NCBI GenBank assembly: GCA_023139225.1
Contig: JAGLNZ010000301.1
Location: 1-17,511 of the forward strand
Reading direction: 5' to 3'
Length of the DNA stretch: 17,511 nucleotides
Source of the DNA: Desulfobacula sp.
Lineage (GTDB): Bacteria; Desulfobacterota; Desulfobacteria; Desulfobacterales; Desulfobacteraceae
The notes under the pieces are model-generated. The model worked only from the letters and a program-made list of their open reading frames with translations, did not search any database and had not been told where the DNA came from. Shown piece by piece: positions 1 to 8,443 of this stretch; the stretch's first letter is position 1, and each line of letters opens with the position of its first letter. The position numbers and the translations under genes were made by a program.

Positions 1-184
1 CATACCAGCATTCTTCCGGATAAAGTACCAGCGGCGGTTTCCCCTTTTCATGATTTGGGATGAGAATATCCACCTGGCAAATATCAATACAGGCATTGCA
101 TCCAATGCATAGCTCTTCATCAAATAAAAGTGGGGTGCTTGGTGTGCATAAATTAGGAAAAGCAAATATTTTTTTATCAGGCAT
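1..184 (-). CDS. 4Fe-4S ferredoxin, AprB-like (partial, C-terminus outside window)
   Basis: This is the N-terminal 61 residues of a small ferredoxin; the gene runs off the left edge. It starts at an ATG whose A is at 184, preceded by a clear AAGGAG Shine-Dalgarno. The first cluster motif has cysteines at residues 26, 29, 32 and 36, and Cys59 opens a second motif in a 'PEECWY' context. The stretch GKPPLV-x-YP-x-ECW is nearly identical to the same stretch in the complete ferredoxin at 7101-7364, so the two are paralogues. This copy has about 13 extra residues before the first cluster. It lies 20 nt downstream of the AprA-like flavoprotein at 205-2151 and is most simply that protein's electron-transfer subunit, by analogy with AprB/AprA of APS reductase. 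The substrate is unknown. Confidence 0.85.
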   Translation of the reverse strand, partial: MPDKKIFAFPNLCTPSTPLLFDEELCIGCNACIDICQVDILIPNHEKGKPPLVLYPEECWY

Positions 185-204
185 GTTTATACTCCTTAAA
201 CCTT

Positions 205-2151
205 TTATTTACAATGTTTCTCATAGTTTTCACAAAGAGGTTGTCCATATGTCAGGGGTAATTCTCCGGTTCGAACTTTACCGTTTTCCAATTTAAGTGT
301 AATCCATTTATTCCAGTCAGGAGGATCAAGTTCAGCATGATCAAGGCGAAAGAAATCAAGGCTCTGACAGCTGGCCTTCCTTTCCCGGCATGCATGAATG
401 ATCATTTCACTGCATGTCAGGATATTCAAAACTTCCAGTGATCTTGTCAGTTTATGCGGGTTGTCAGCACAAAGGAAAGGAGCGCAGTTCTTTTTTAGAT
501 CTTCTAACCAGAGCAACCCTATTTTAAACAGCTCCTTATTTTTGTATTCCCCGCAGTAATTTTGCATGACCCTGCATATGGCAGAATTTAATTCCTTCCA
601 CTCTATCTGGTCATGGCCTTCAACTGTCAGGCTGTAAATTCGATCCTTTTCCCTGTCGATCTGGCTGCGACTTATACCAACAACGTCCGCAGCCAAAGCA
701 TATTGTGCTGCTTTTCTGCCCGCATATCGTCCTGTGGCAGCAGCATGATAATGATAGTTGCCTGCGTACAGGGCATCACCTGCTGCATAAAGTCCTTCCA
801 GGTTGGTTTTTAAATTCCAGTCAACAACCAGACCCCCTGCATCTCCAACTTCACCGGATGTCCTGTCCTGGGGTCGAACATTTGCACGCATGGGGTCACT
901 GCCTAAAAACAGGTAACTTTGAAGCAGATCTTTTTTTGGGTCAAATCCGGACTCAGTATAGGTCTTAATAATAGGAACTTTTGTTTTCCCTTCCTCGCCA
1001 ACCATAACACCCCAAATTACATTACGCTCATGTTCGGTCATCGACGTCAGATCAGCATATATTGGAAGGGTGAATTCTCCCTTTTTAATTCGTTCTTCAA
1101 GGTCAGGAATTATTTCAGGGCGTTTATGGTTGTAACAAAGGGTTCTTTCCCCCATGAATTCCTGCCCGGATGAGGGTTGCGTTCTTTCTTCCATTTTTTT
1201 TAAAATTTTTCCATCCCTGTCCACATAAGGAATTTCTTTTCCGTTCGCATCAACCAAAGTACAGGGTACCCATGTATTTATGGCATTTCCTGTGCCATAG
1301 GGTGGAAATACGTTACCGCTTCCAAATGATGTTGCTTTCGATTTTTCCATCATTGTAAACGCCGCACCGGCTTTCCAGGCCATTGCATGACCGTCACCCA
1401 CTATCTGAGGTGGTCTGAAATTTGCGATTCCCCGTATCTCGGTTGAAAAACTCCAGTTTCGCTGATGTCTTGACATGCAATTTATGAAAGCATTGGCCTT
1501 AAAAACAAACAATTCACCTGTGCGTGTATTCAGTCCGGTTGCGCCAATAACTCGGCTACCTGTCTTACCATCACAGGTCAGCAACTTGGTGGCCATAATT
1601 CTATCATATACTTTGACACCCAGCCGGTTGCACTCATTGAAAAGAGCCGGCTTAAAAGTGGTGCCCCAGATACGAAAATGCAGTCTGTTTTTATAATCAT
1701 ATGAAAAGAGAAACTTTGTTTTTTCATCTCTGAACGGAGCATCTTTGAATTCATCCTCAGTATCCCTGATTTTACCTCCTATTTTTTCAAGTTCCAGAAA
1801 AGTCTCATAACTTTCTCTGGCTGCAATATATCTGGAGATAAGATTTGTATATCCCTTACTGGCCTCCACCTCCCATTCAACCACCTGTTCGGCAGTTACT
1901 TTTGACCGGGGATTGGGCGTATTCACCCAGTGGTCACATCCTGCACCACCGGAACCGCTTCTTTGGGTAGCTCCTTTTTCAATTAAAATTACCTTTGCAC
2001 CTTGGCGGGCCGCGCTTATGGCTGCCCAGCATCCTGCGATCCCGCCACCCAGAACCACAACATCTACTTTAACTTGTGTTTCTTTACCGTATTCTATGGG
2101 ATAGGGCCACTGGGGGGCACCGTGTTTTTTAACGTATTCGTTCCAATTCAT
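205..2151 (-). CDS. FAD-dependent oxidoreductase, AprA/fumarate-reductase flavoprotein family
   Basis: A 648-residue flavoprotein of the FAD_binding_2 superfamily (succinate dehydrogenase, fumarate reductase and APS reductase alpha subunits). An N-terminal Rossmann motif GGGIAG lies at residues 35-40, with an acidic end to the second strand (IEKG, 57-60) and an 'RSGSGGAGCDHW' loop at 64-75. The second FAD-contacting motif GLYAAGD is at 453-459. A C-terminal helical region ends in an AprA-like 'ERKAS...DPPDWNKW' segment. No signal peptide is visible, so it should be cytoplasmic. The start codon overlaps the stop of the TRAP permease gene by 4 nt (ATGA), implying translational coupling; a ferredoxin gene follows. 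The long N-terminal extension before the Rossmann fold and the AprA-like C-terminus separate it from ordinary SdhA/FrdA. The genuine APS reductase is normally encoded with sat/qmo genes, absent here, so this is probably a paralogue acting on an imported organic acid or enone. The substrate cannot be read from the sequence. Confidence 0.88.
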   Translation of the reverse strand: MNWNEYVKKHGAPQWPYPIEYGKETQVKVDVVVLGGGIAGCWAAISAARQGAKVILIEKGATQRSGSGGAGCDHWVNTPNPRSKVTAEQVVEWEVEASKGYTNLISRYIAARESYETFLELEKIGGKIRDTEDEFKDAPFRDEKTKFLFSYDYKNRLHFRIWGTTFKPALFNECNRLGVKVYDRIMATKLLTCDGKTGSRVIGATGLNTRTGELFVFKANAFINCMSRHQRNWSFSTEIRGIANFRPPQIVGDGHAMAWKAGAAFTMMEKSKATSFGSGNVFPPYGTGNAINTWVPCTLVDANGKEIPYVDRDGKILKKMEERTQPSSGQEFMGERTLCYNHKRPEIIPDLEERIKKGEFTLPIYADLTSMTEHERNVIWGVMVGEEGKTKVPIIKTYTESGFDPKKDLLQSYLFLGSDPMRANVRPQDRTSGEVGDAGGLVVDWNLKTNLEGLYAAGDALYAGNYHYHAAATGRYAGRKAAQYALAADVVGISRSQIDREKDRIYSLTVEGHDQIEWKELNSAICRVMQNYCGEYKNKELFKIGLLWLEDLKKNCAPFLCADNPHKLTRSLEVLNILTCSEMIIHACRERKASCQSLDFFRLDHAELDPPDWNKWITLKLENGKVRTGELPLTYGQPLCENYEKHCK

Positions 2152-4061
2152 GCTTTTTCTCCAATTTGTTCTGATCTATAGTCAAAAGAGCTGCTCTGCC
2201 TTTTTTTTAATTGAATGCATGTCAAAATTACAAAGAAAATTATTCCTGTGAAAAATAATATATAATTTTGCAATATTAAATAAACTATTAATGAAAGACC
2301 GGCTAAAGTTGCCAGCATTCTTTCAACAAAATTACAATTGATAAAATAATATCCTACAAATGCCACTTCAAGAACAAAAAGACATACTATGCAGGCGGTT
2401 ATTCCAAAAATTGCCGGAATCAACGCCTGCGGTTGCAATAATAGTACAGGACAGTAAATGAACATAAAAGGTATGATGAATCCCCCAATGGCTGCCTTGG
2501 TCGCTTCTATGGCAGTTTTAATATATGGCGCCCCTGCCAGTTTCGCCGCAATAAGAGCTACAATTGCCACAGGGGGAGTAAGAAAAGCAAAGACTGCAAA
2601 GTACATGGTAAAAAAATGAGCCTGCTCAAACCCGACCCCCATTTTTACCAGTGCCGGGGCTGCAAACATTGATACTATGAAATAGGCAGTAAGAGAGGGG
2701 CCGCCCATTCCCATTACAACACAGATAGCAGCAATCAAAATAAGAGCTATAAGAAGATATCCACCGCTCCAGATCATGATGCCGGAAGAAAGTTTCACAC
2801 CAAGTCCACTCATGGTAACTGTTGCCATAATCAATCCAACGCATGCTGCCGATGCTGCAATACCGGCCCCGGCCCTTGCTCCTTTGACAAGCCCCTCAAT
2901 AATTTGTTTTATTCCAGGACGGTTATGCAGCTTGATATATGAGACTGCAACAGAACTGACTATTGCCCAGAAAGCAACATACATGATGCTGTACGATTTC
3001 ATGAGAAGAATCAGGATCACGATAAAGGGAACAACAAATGAAGGCAGGGAGAACAGCAATGCTTTGATATTTGTTTTTTCGGTATTTTCCTGCTTTATTT
3101 TTAATTGTCCTCCTCGAAAATAAACATAAAGCCCTGCCGCCCAGAAATAAAGCAGGGCAGGAATAATGGCCATTGTGATAATTTTAAGGTAAGGTATCCC
3201 GGTGATGCCTGCCATACCAAATGCAACAATTCCCATGATTGGGGGCATAATCTGTCCCCCGTTGGATGCAGATGCTTCAATAGCAGCAGCATGTTCGGGT
3301 TTATATCCAACTTTTTTCATAAGGGGTATGGTGAACGAACCGGTGATAGCAACGTTTGCTGCTGCACTTCCGGTAATTGAACCCACAAGCGCACTGCTCA
3401 CAATAGACATAATCCCGGGGCCACCCTGCATTTTACCGGCGATCAGATTTGCCAGTAACATGAAAAATTTTGTCCCTCCCAGGGCCTGCAGGAGCGCGCC
3501 AAAAATGACAAACAGAAAAATATAGTTGGCTGAAGTCGGCAGCACAATGCCATAGATTCCATTTTGAAGACCTATGGACAAATTGGAGATGGCCTGATCA
3601 AAGTCAAGGGTCTGGCAGCGAAAAGGTTCCGGTAACGATTGACCAACGATTGGATAAAGGACAACAAGGAGTGTAAGTCCGGGAAGTATCCATCCAAAAT
3701 CACGTCTGGTTGCCTCCAGTACAAGAACAACCAGAATAATTCCAATGACAAGATCCATATTGGTGTTAAAATAAGCACGGTTTTCAAGTTCAGGCCATAG
3801 GACTGCTACATATCCGATTGAAATAACAGTAAACAAAGATAGCAAGGCAGTAACAGATTTGTCCATAAATCTTTTTGCTTTTGTAAATCTATCCAGAAAT
3901 ATAATAAGAAGTCCGAATCCTAAATGCGCATTAATATGTGCTTTTGGAGCCAGTAACAATACCTGGCTGGCAGTCATGTGGTAAATTGCCATTGCCAGGC
4001 TCACGCCGATCACCAATATATAAACCTTATTTTCTGAAATCCTTGTGGATAGTTCGTTCAT
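2148..4061 (-). CDS. TRAP transporter permease, fused 4TM/12TM (DctQ-DctM fusion) of TAXI type
   Basis: A 637-residue, very hydrophobic inner-membrane protein that matches the length and character of fused TRAP permeases, in which small (DctQ-like) and large (DctM-like) subunits are one chain. The diagnostic conserved segment 'TGSAAANVAITGSF...IEASASNGGQIMPP' lies about a third of the way in, followed by 'MGMGGPSLTAYF' and 'FLTPPVAIVALIAAKLAGAPY' in the second half; these are typical DctM repeat loops. A GGAGG ribosome site precedes the ATG at 4061. The gene follows the TAXI receptor with a 45-nt gap and overlaps the downstream flavoprotein by 4 nt. Such permeases use an ion gradient rather than ATP to import a solute delivered by the periplasmic receptor. 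Some short hydrophilic tail residues (KKRQSSS) end the protein. Substrate unknown. Confidence 0.93.
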   Translation of the reverse strand: MNELSTRISENKVYILVIGVSLAMAIYHMTASQVLLLAPKAHINAHLGFGLLIIFLDRFTKAKRFMDKSVTALLSLFTVISIGYVAVLWPELENRAYFNTNMDLVIGIILVVLVLEATRRDFGWILPGLTLLVVLYPIVGQSLPEPFRCQTLDFDQAISNLSIGLQNGIYGIVLPTSANYIFLFVIFGALLQALGGTKFFMLLANLIAGKMQGGPGIMSIVSSALVGSITGSAAANVAITGSFTIPLMKKVGYKPEHAAAIEASASNGGQIMPPIMGIVAFGMAGITGIPYLKIITMAIIPALLYFWAAGLYVYFRGGQLKIKQENTEKTNIKALLFSLPSFVVPFIVILILLMKSYSIMYVAFWAIVSSVAVSYIKLHNRPGIKQIIEGLVKGARAGAGIAASAACVGLIMATVTMSGLGVKLSSGIMIWSGGYLLIALILIAAICVVMGMGGPSLTAYFIVSMFAAPALVKMGVGFEQAHFFTMYFAVFAFLTPPVAIVALIAAKLAGAPYIKTAIEATKAAIGGFIIPFMFIYCPVLLLQPQALIPAIFGITACIVCLFVLEVAFVGYYFINCNFVERMLATLAGLSLIVYLILQNYILFFTGIIFFVILTCIQLKKRQSSSFDYRSEQIGEKA

Positions 4062-4106
4062 TTTTAAGCCGCCCTCCGTTCAAAGGCTAAAAATCAGGCA
4101 TGTTTC

Positions 4107-5183
4107 TTATTTAATTCCAAATCCTGTAATAGGAACACTTTTTTCTTTAAAGAATTTTACTGCTGCAGGATGATATCCGTCTTTGGGAATACCCAAAGAG
4201 GCCATTGTGTCCTGAGTGATAATATTGCCCATGACAGTATATTCTTTGAAAGCAGAAGCATTCTCGTATACCACTCTTAGTATTTCCTTAACTACATGGT
4301 CCGGCATGGTGATATGTGCACAAAATCCTAATGGTTTAGCTAAGATATTGCAGGATTCTGTCTGGAGCGGGCCTAACATTTTTGGGGAAACTTGAGACAA
4401 AGACAGCGGGTGTCCGGTTTTTTTCTTAAAAGCATATACAGCTGTTTTATCAAAAGAAATATAATATACATCCTTTGTGGAAACCAATTCTGACTGGAAC
4501 GGGCTGTTAGCCCATGTTGCCGGAAGTTTTTTAAGCATGTGACCGGTATATATGACATCAACCATGCCGTCTCTTAACGTATCTGCGGCTCCTTTTCCTG
4601 CTGCATATTGAAATTTTATTTGATCTGTAGAAATGTTTCCTGCTTCCATAATACCTCTAATTGCGATATCACGGCTTTTACCCTTGCTTGAATCAAAGGT
4701 GGCCCGTTTGCCGGGTAAATTTTTCAAACTCTTTATTTGTGGATTCAGTGTACACAGTCCGTTGCCACCTACGCCCAAAAGTGTTACAAAACGAAATTCA
4801 TCATAGTCAAACGGAAAATTTTTGTAGGGGCCTATGCCTTTTTTGGCTTCCCAGATATCCCATGTTGTATTAAAAAAGAGGTAGTTTTTCCTTTTGGCGG
4901 GTTTTTTGATAAGTGTTTTCATGTTTTCCGCTGGTCCGCGTCCCTCCATGGCTGTGGCCTTCAGCCATGTGCTGTTTTTATTGATCTGTTCAGCTAACGC
5001 TACTCCCATGATATAAGATCCAAAACCTGCTGGCAGGGTTGGGATATAAATTTCAAACTTTTCTTGTTTTGCGGCACCATCAGCCATTAAAAGCGATGGA
5101 AACGTCATGATTAGTGCAAAAATTGTGACAATAAGCAAACGGCATAAGTGACGATTTTTTTTGAAGTTTTGTTTCTTTTTCAT
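4107..5183 (-). CDS. TAXI family TRAP transporter solute-binding protein
   Basis: A 358-residue periplasmic receptor. The N-terminus has a basic region (MKKKQNFKKNRH) and a hydrophobic core (LLIVTIFALIMTF), with probable signal-peptide cleavage near residue 34 after 'LLMADG'. The mature part begins with 'IYIPTLPAGFGSYIMGVALAEQI', the receptor opening typical of TAXI proteins, and ends with the 'YHPAAVKFFKEK' helix usual for this family. The ribosome site is AAGGAG, 6-7 nt before the ATG. It sits directly upstream of the fused permease, the standard TAXI-TRAP order. The substrate is not predictable, though TAXI systems often import dicarboxylates, amino acids or related organic acids. The internal segment 'PAKRKNYLFFNTTWDIWEAKKGIGPYKNF' region is longer and more aromatic than I expect for glutamate-type TAXI proteins, consistent with a less common ligand (inference). 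Confidence 0.9.
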   Translation of the reverse strand: MKKKQNFKKNRHLCRLLIVTIFALIMTFPSLLMADGAAKQEKFEIYIPTLPAGFGSYIMGVALAEQINKNSTWLKATAMEGRGPAENMKTLIKKPAKRKNYLFFNTTWDIWEAKKGIGPYKNFPFDYDEFRFVTLLGVGGNGLCTLNPQIKSLKNLPGKRATFDSSKGKSRDIAIRGIMEAGNISTDQIKFQYAAGKGAADTLRDGMVDVIYTGHMLKKLPATWANSPFQSELVSTKDVYYISFDKTAVYAFKKKTGHPLSLSQVSPKMLGPLQTESCNILAKPLGFCAHITMPDHVVKEILRVVYENASAFKEYTVMGNIITQDTMASLGIPKDGYHPAAVKFFKEKSVPITGFGIK

Positions 5184-5303
5184 TTTTTCTCCTTGTGTAA
5201 TGATAATAAATAATTAACCTTAAAAATAATCATACAACTGACTGTGAATTGCTCATCTTCTTTTAATTTTGGGAAGCACAGGCAAATTGGTAAAAATCAG
5301 CAC

Positions 5304-7079
5304 TTAGTGATCAACCGGAAGCTTGTCAAATTTAAAGGAACCACTCTTAGACTTCCGGACAGCCAGAAAGGCCAACCAGTTCTCATCATCCTGTTCAGGA
5401 TAGTCGGCCCTGACAAACCCAAGGGGACCTGGCCGACTCTCTTTCCTCTCAAGAGAGGATTGCAGGACAAGTTCGGCATTGTCGATGATTGATTTCACAT
5501 CCAGGCACCGACCCAGTTCATGGGGATTTTCCGCCCGGAGCGGAGCTGATTTAGCATCCTCAAGACGTTCGATCCCCCTGAGCAGCAATCCTTTGCTGCG
5601 GATGTCGCCACAGTAAAAATCCATCAGGTTCTGAACTCCGGTTTCTACCTCCCTCCAATGAAAACCTTCTCTTTGGTCCAGAATTTCTTCACATATCCGC
5701 TTTCTCTCCGTGAGATTCTCGTCTTTGACCACAAGAAATCCTTTTTGGGCTGCGGCCCTCCCGGCAGCCATGCTGCCGGCATGCCACCCTTGGGCGAAAG
5801 CCCCGGGGGATGCCTGCCAGGGAAGCCCTCCGACCTCATCACCGGCGCCGAAAAGATTCCTGATCTCCGTTTCCAGATCCTTATCCACCCACAGTCCTTT
5901 GGCGGAAGTACCGGAAATCTCTCTAGGCCAGGCTCCTACATATTCCTGACGGTTTTTTCTTAAATCTGCTCCCTCCTCTTCCTTGAAGTAACGCAAAAAT
6001 TGCCTGCCTTTTCCCTCATGGGAGATCGACCATTCTATATAAGCTGCCTCTTTGTCTGTGGCTTCGCTGAAATCCAAGTAAAAAGGTCCATCACCCGCAG
6101 CCAGACGTTTGACCAGCCCAGCTCTCCCGGAGCGCCACGCTTTCCGGTCTTCCAGCCACGTTTTTCTAACATCTTTTGTCCACTTCTCTTTTCCCAGGCT
6201 CTCCCAGTCATAAAACTGGGTTCTAGGGACGATTACATTACCCTTCCCGTCGATAATTCGAGCAGCGGGCTGAACTGTATTTCGAGGGTCTCCGTAATTG
6301 GGATTATAAAATCCGCAGGGACCCAACCCAAGGATATTGGTGAAGAACTCAATATTGATAATGGGCAATCCCGCCCGAATAGCCATTGAGGTGCCGTCTC
6401 CACTAAAGGGTGAGGGCATTCGGGTATTGAAATCAAATCCGTTGATATTGCGGCTCAGGCGATTGGAGCGACCGCTGGAAAGCACGACCGCCTTGGCCTT
6501 GAAAGATATGATATCACCCGTGCGGGTATTAACTCCCACGGCGCCGGCTGCCTGGCCATCCCGGATAAGCAGATCCGTCATCTGCACCCGGTTGATAATT
6601 TTTACTCCCCGCCTTCTGGCTTCCTTTGTCAACACGGGTTTCAGAGATTCACCATCGAAATTGAAAGAAGTGGGAACACTGTGAAATTGTGGAACAATAC
6701 GAAAGCCCCCCGGCACATTGCTGTCATCATATCTGAAATTAATACCGAATCGCTCCAGGTCCAGGACCCTGTCATACATGGTGCCCGCCACAAGATTAAA
6801 TAGATCCCGGCGGAAAAAACCATAGGCTGTGCCGACCCGATGGTCCTCAGCCATATCTTCCAGAGTGTAATTCATTTTTTTGTGAATGGGGGGTATATAG
6901 GACCAGACGTGGTCGATGCCGGCGGCCGCACAGCCGCTCCGCCGGGCATTGGACTTATCCACCAATGTGACACTTACCTTTTTGTCCTCGGAAGCTTTAA
7001 TGGCCGCCATACATCCGGCCAGGCCCCCTCCAATGATCAGCACATCGGTTTCAGCAGATATCACATTTGTTTTCAGCAT
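5304..7079 (-). CDS. FAD-dependent oxidoreductase, AprA-like (second paralogue, higher GC)
   Basis: A 591-residue flavoprotein of the same superfamily as the one at 205-2151. The Rossmann motif GGGLAG is at residues 17-22, 'ARRSGCAAAGIDHVW' at 45-59 matches the 'RSGSGGAGCDHW' loop of the paralogue, and the second FAD motif is 'NLFGAGD' at 408-414. The C-terminal 'SLERKESR...FVRADYPEQDDENW' again parallels AprA. A strong AGGAGA site precedes the ATG. It lies 21 nt after the upstream ferredoxin and probably forms a complex with it. The two flavoproteins are clearly diverged, so they likely catalyse different steps or form different complexes. Base composition stands out: several lines of this gene are 60-70% GC by eye, while surrounding genes are near 40-45%, hinting at a separate origin. 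It is followed by a 120-nt gap before the TAXI receptor gene, in which I see no convincing terminator. Confidence 0.87.
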   Translation of the reverse strand: MLKTNVISAETDVLIIGGGLAGCMAAIKASEDKKVSVTLVDKSNARRSGCAAAGIDHVWSYIPPIHKKMNYTLEDMAEDHRVGTAYGFFRRDLFNLVAGTMYDRVLDLERFGINFRYDDSNVPGGFRIVPQFHSVPTSFNFDGESLKPVLTKEARRRGVKIINRVQMTDLLIRDGQAAGAVGVNTRTGDIISFKAKAVVLSSGRSNRLSRNINGFDFNTRMPSPFSGDGTSMAIRAGLPIINIEFFTNILGLGPCGFYNPNYGDPRNTVQPAARIIDGKGNVIVPRTQFYDWESLGKEKWTKDVRKTWLEDRKAWRSGRAGLVKRLAAGDGPFYLDFSEATDKEAAYIEWSISHEGKGRQFLRYFKEEEGADLRKNRQEYVGAWPREISGTSAKGLWVDKDLETEIRNLFGAGDEVGGLPWQASPGAFAQGWHAGSMAAGRAAAQKGFLVVKDENLTERKRICEEILDQREGFHWREVETGVQNLMDFYCGDIRSKGLLLRGIERLEDAKSAPLRAENPHELGRCLDVKSIIDNAELVLQSSLERKESRPGPLGFVRADYPEQDDENWLAFLAVRKSKSGSFKFDKLPVDH

Positions 7080-7100
7080 CTCTTTTCTCCTGATTTTAAT

Positions 7101-7364
7101 TTATGCTGTGCCCTCCACAGATTTTTCAGTCCTTTTGAATGAACCTCTCATTTGAAAAGGAGTAATGATCTTGATCGCTCCTTGTTCTTTGTAATGACAA
7201 TCTGTAATGCAACATCCGCAAAACCAGCACTCATCGGGATACCTGACAAGCGGGGGCTTACCTTTTTTCGGGTTAAGGACAAACACGTCACTCATGCAAA
7301 TTTCCACACACATCCCGCAGCCGTCACAGATCTCTTTATTAATATAAATGTGATTGAATCCCAT
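7101..7364 (-). CDS. Two-cluster 4Fe-4S ferredoxin, AprB-like
   Basis: An 87-residue ferredoxin. Cluster I cysteines are at residues 13, 16, 19 and 23 (CDGCGMCVEIC). Cluster II is formed by the CWFCGCCITDC segment at 46-56, followed by QGAIKI. The 'CWFCG' start of the second motif and the 'GKPPLV-x-YPDECW' linker resemble the N-terminal part of APS-reductase beta subunits, though the long AprB tail is missing. I place the start at the ATG at 7364: an AAGGAG site lies 8 nt upstream, whereas an in-frame TTG at 7370 is only 2 nt from that site. It lies between the GntR regulator (42-48 nt gap) and the second flavoprotein and is probably the latter's electron carrier. It is a paralogue of the truncated ferredoxin at 1-184. 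Confidence 0.88.
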   Translation of the reverse strand: MGFNHIYINKEICDGCGMCVEICMSDVFVLNPKKGKPPLVRYPDECWFCGCCITDCHYKEQGAIKIITPFQMRGSFKRTEKSVEGTA

Positions 7365-7412
7365 GCTCAAATCTCCTTAATAATAAATGGTAACTTTTTG
7401 TGTTTCCATTTA

Positions 7413-8114
7413 TTATTCTTCTGTAGAAACCCTTTCAATATTTTGTTTCAGCATTTTTTTTGCCTTTATGATGTCACGTTGACCAATAGCTTCAATAATC
7501 CTTAAATGGTCTTCATAGGCAACCTTGAGAAATTCATCAGAAATTGTTGTTCCCGGATATGAAAAAATTAATTTATAAATAGCTTTTAAAAAATTGATTA
7601 TTAAAGGATTGTCAGAAATTTTTGCAAGGGCAAGGTGAAACTGAAAGTTCAATTCGGCATGTTGCTTTCTGTTTTCCGGTTTAATAAACCTTTCATTCAA
7701 ATCTGTGAAACTCTGAATATCTTTTTCACTGGCATCTTTCACTGCTGATTTTATTGCTTCTAATTCAATAGCTTTCCGTACCTGTTGGAAATGATGGATT
7801 TTAAGTTTGCCGTTTCTGTGCAAATCTTTCATAAAAACCGTGATGGGCTTAGAAGAATCATAAACAACAACAGAACCGCCTTTGGCGCCCAGCTTAGGTT
7901 CTATAAAGCCTGCATATTCCAAAGCAAATAACGCTTGTTTGATTACTGCACGACTGACATTAAATAGTTCTGATAGTTTTCTTTCAGCCGGAAGCCGATC
8001 TCCAGTTTTAAATTTTTGACTAAGTATGAGAGATTTGAGTTGTCTGGCAACATTGGCCGACAAGGTTTCTTTGCGAGGCGGCACTATAGAATTTTTAATA
8101 TCGATGATACTCAT
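7413..8114 (-). CDS. GntR-family transcriptional regulator, FadR/FCD subfamily
   Basis: A 233-residue regulator. The N-terminal winged helix-turn-helix spans about residues 15-80 with the hallmark 'TGDRLPAERKLSELFNVSR' and 'ALEYAGFIEPK' segments. The C-terminal all-helical FCD effector domain (about 95-225) contains 'NFQFHLALAKISDNPLI' and 'YEDHLRIIEAI', whose histidines are the usual metal ligands of FCD domains. FCD regulators typically sense small carboxylic acids and repress catabolic or transport operons. A GGAGG site lies just before the ATG. It is the first gene of the long minus-strand operon, so autoregulation together with the TRAP and flavoprotein genes is expected. The ligand is probably the transported substrate or a derivative (inference). 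Confidence 0.92.
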   Translation of the reverse strand: MSIIDIKNSIVPPRKETLSANVARQLKSLILSQKFKTGDRLPAERKLSELFNVSRAVIKQALFALEYAGFIEPKLGAKGGSVVVYDSSKPITVFMKDLHRNGKLKIHHFQQVRKAIELEAIKSAVKDASEKDIQSFTDLNERFIKPENRKQHAELNFQFHLALAKISDNPLIINFLKAIYKLIFSYPGTTISDEFLKVAYEDHLRIIEAIGQRDIIKAKKMLKQNIERVSTEE

Positions 8115-8443
8115 GGCACCTCCAAATTAAATAAAAATTAGTGACCATTCATTTTTGATAAAACAGCACTTGCAAAATTTCTATCATAATAGGACAAATG
8201 GATCATCCATTCGTCCATTCAATAACAGGGCTCTTTTACTTTTGTCAATAAAAAATATTGAAAACGAAAAATTAATTTTTCAAGTTGAAAAAGGTAGACG
8301 TCACAGGATTCAACTTTTATATGGCCAGGCTCAAAGATTTAGCCTATACAAATCCTGTTTTTTGTTTTACAAATAAAGTGATTACTACCACCAGATAAAC
8401 CATTTTCGTAAAAATAATATTGAGCCTGCAAAAAGAGGTGTCC
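8115..8443. other. Divergent intergenic region (329 bp), no gene seen
   Basis: This AT-rich spacer separates the minus-strand regulator operon from the plus-strand phosphofructokinase gene. It contains the palindrome at 8192-8216, a TATTAT/TATGAT-like -10 candidate next to it on the minus strand (about 8183-8191), and an AT-rich inverted repeat TTGAAAA (8258-8264) / TTTTCAA (8277-8283). A 73-codon open frame beginning with TTG at 8155 has no ribosome site and no recognisable motif, and I do not treat it as a gene. Promoters for both flanking units must lie here but I cannot place them firmly. Confidence 0.6.
8192..8216. promoter_or_regulatory. 25-bp near-perfect palindrome, candidate GntR operator
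   Basis: The core AATGGAT-C-ATCCATT (8197-8211) is a perfect 7-bp inverted repeat around one base. It is flanked by GGAC on the left and GTCC on the right, extending the dyad to 11 of 12 paired positions over 25 bp. It lies about 80 bp upstream of the GntR start and about 230 bp upstream of the phosphofructokinase start. Binding by the GntR protein is inferred from position and symmetry only; it does not closely match the textbook FadR TGGTNNNACCA core. Confidence 0.5.

Noticed and set aside
205..2151. Genuine APS reductase alpha subunit (AprA) of sulfate respiration
   Set aside because: AprA-like features are present, but there is no sat, qmo or full-length aprB beside it. The coupling with a TRAP importer and FCD regulator points to organic acid metabolism.
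8155..8376. 73-codon plus-strand frame in the 329-bp spacer
   Set aside because: TTG start without ribosome site, overlaps the palindrome's downstream region, low-complexity basic composition and no family resemblance.
8420..8443. N-terminal extension of phosphofructokinase from TTG 8420
   Set aside because: The AAAAGAGG ribosome site lies inside this stretch and serves the ATG at 8444, which matches the usual N-terminus of the family.
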